This document shows, in pieces, positions 4,782-5,348 of a stretch of DNA of 5,348 nt. Source of the stretch: Methanobacteriaceae archaeon (GTDB lineage Archaea > Methanobacteriota > Methanobacteria > Methanobacteriales > Methanobacteriaceae); contig JAUXXK010000090.1 of the NCBI GenBank assembly GCA_030681145.1, forward strand, positions 1 through 5,348, in the 5' to 3' direction. The notes below the pieces were generated by a model. That model was not told the origin of the DNA. It saw nothing but the letters and a program-made list of their open reading frames with translations, and searched no databases. The number at the start of each line of letters is the position of its first letter. The first letter of the stretch is position 1. The position numbers were made by a program, and so were the translations under genes.

Positions 4782-5348
4782 TTATTTTTCCATATTGAGT
4801 TGATACGTAACAAACTGGGTTTTAGCAGCTTCTTCAACAAATTCTGCCAGATCTACAGCTTCTTGAACATTTAAACCAGTAGCTACTATCCCATGATTTT
4901 TTAAAATAATAATATCTTCTTTAACTAGTTTTTTTGCTGCATTATAAGCAAGTTCCATACTGCCTGGTTTTTCATATTCTACTTCCTTAAAATAAGGACT
5001 TTTTATCTCTCCAAACCCTTCTAATCTTTTAATTTTTTCATTTGAGAAAGAAAAGCCAGTTGCATAAGGAGAATGTGTGTGTACAATACCTTTAACATCT
5101 TCACGCTTTTTATATATTTCTAAGTGTAAAAAAATTTCTGAGGATGGATTGCCTTTAGAAATAATATTCCCATCTAAATCAACCAAAACAATATTTTTTT
5201 CATTAACATAATTTAAAGAGATTAATGTTGGTGTTATAGCAATTATATCCATTTCTTTATCTTTAAACCTAGCACTAATATTTCCGGCCTTTCCTGAAAC
5301 CAGTTTTCTATCGAAAATATATTTTGAAGCTGATAACACCGATTCTAC
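4782..5348 (-). CDS. fucA: Class II aldolase, L-fuculose-1-phosphate aldolase type (N-terminus cut by right window edge)
   Basis: Zinc-dependent class II aldolase of the AraD/FucA family, expected to cleave L-fuculose 1-phosphate to dihydroxyacetone phosphate and L-lactaldehyde, or a related substrate. The window shows 188 residues; the frame is open to the edge, and the GTG at 5337-5339 is an internal valine, not a convincing start. Relatives have roughly ten more residues. In visible numbering, LVSGKAGNISAR (16-27) forms the phosphate-binding loop region, PSSEIFLH (68-75) carries the catalytic glutamate (E71, matching Glu73 of E. coli FucA), VHTHS (89-93) gives two zinc histidines (H90, H92), and LKNHG (149-153) gives the third (H152). 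All catalytic residues are intact. In methanogens a FucA homologue has been proposed to make lactaldehyde, the source of lactate for coenzyme F420. That role, and the exact substrate here, are inference. Confidence 0.88.
   Translation of the reverse strand, partial: VESVLSASKYIFDRKLVSGKAGNISARFKDKEMDIIAITPTLISLNYVNEKNIVLVDLDGNIISKGNPSSEIFLHLEIYKKREDVKGIVHTHSPYATGFSFSNEKIKRLEGFGEIKSPYFKEVEYEKPGSMELAYNAAKKLVKEDIIILKNHGIVATGLNVQEAVDLAEFVEEAAKTQFVTYQLNMEK

Noticed and set aside
5337..5339. GTG as the start codon of the aldolase
   Set aside because: The frame stays open to the window edge, no Shine-Dalgarno is visible, and family members extend further upstream; it is more likely an internal valine.

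Overview
The window looks like chromosomal DNA of a methanogenic archaeon of the order Methanobacteriales (Methanobrevibacter or Methanosphaera type). The reasons are the extreme A+T richness, an archaeal Orc1/Cdc6 gene, a DUF2299-like gene and a UPF0147 gene (both archaeal families), Shine-Dalgarno motifs such as GGAGG and GTGAT, and origin repeats whose 13-bp core (TTTACACTTGAAA) is the mini-origin recognition box known from Methanothermobacter. The genus cannot be fixed from the sequence alone.

Layout. (1) Positions 1-530, minus strand: the N-terminal 176 residues of an Orc1/Cdc6 initiator, cut by the left edge. (2) About 709-1582: a replication origin. Seven 23-bp repeats (GAGAGA-N4-TTTCAAsTGTAAA) point one way on the left and four point the other way on the right, flanking a core of about 310 bp with roughly 8% G+C. 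A twelfth copy lies inside the next gene. (3) 1606-2094, minus strand: a DUF2299-like protein starting at TTG. (4) 2191-4290, plus strand: cbiB and cbiG, two enzymes of anaerobic cobamide (B12) synthesis. (5) 4443-4697, plus strand: a small helical UPF0147 protein with its own promoter and a strong ribosome binding site. (6) 4782-5348, minus strand: a class II (FucA-type) aldolase, convergent with the UPF0147 gene and missing a few N-terminal residues at the right edge.

How it works together. The Orc1/Cdc6 protein is expected to bind the repeat arrays next to its own gene and open the A+T-rich core, a standard archaeal origin-initiator arrangement. CbiB and CbiG serve corrinoid synthesis, which methanogens need for the methyltransferase Mtr. 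The aldolase may supply lactaldehyde for coenzyme F420. The most notable part of the window is the origin: near-constant 48-52 bp spacing inside each array, two sequence classes of repeat, and a repeat embedded in coding sequence.
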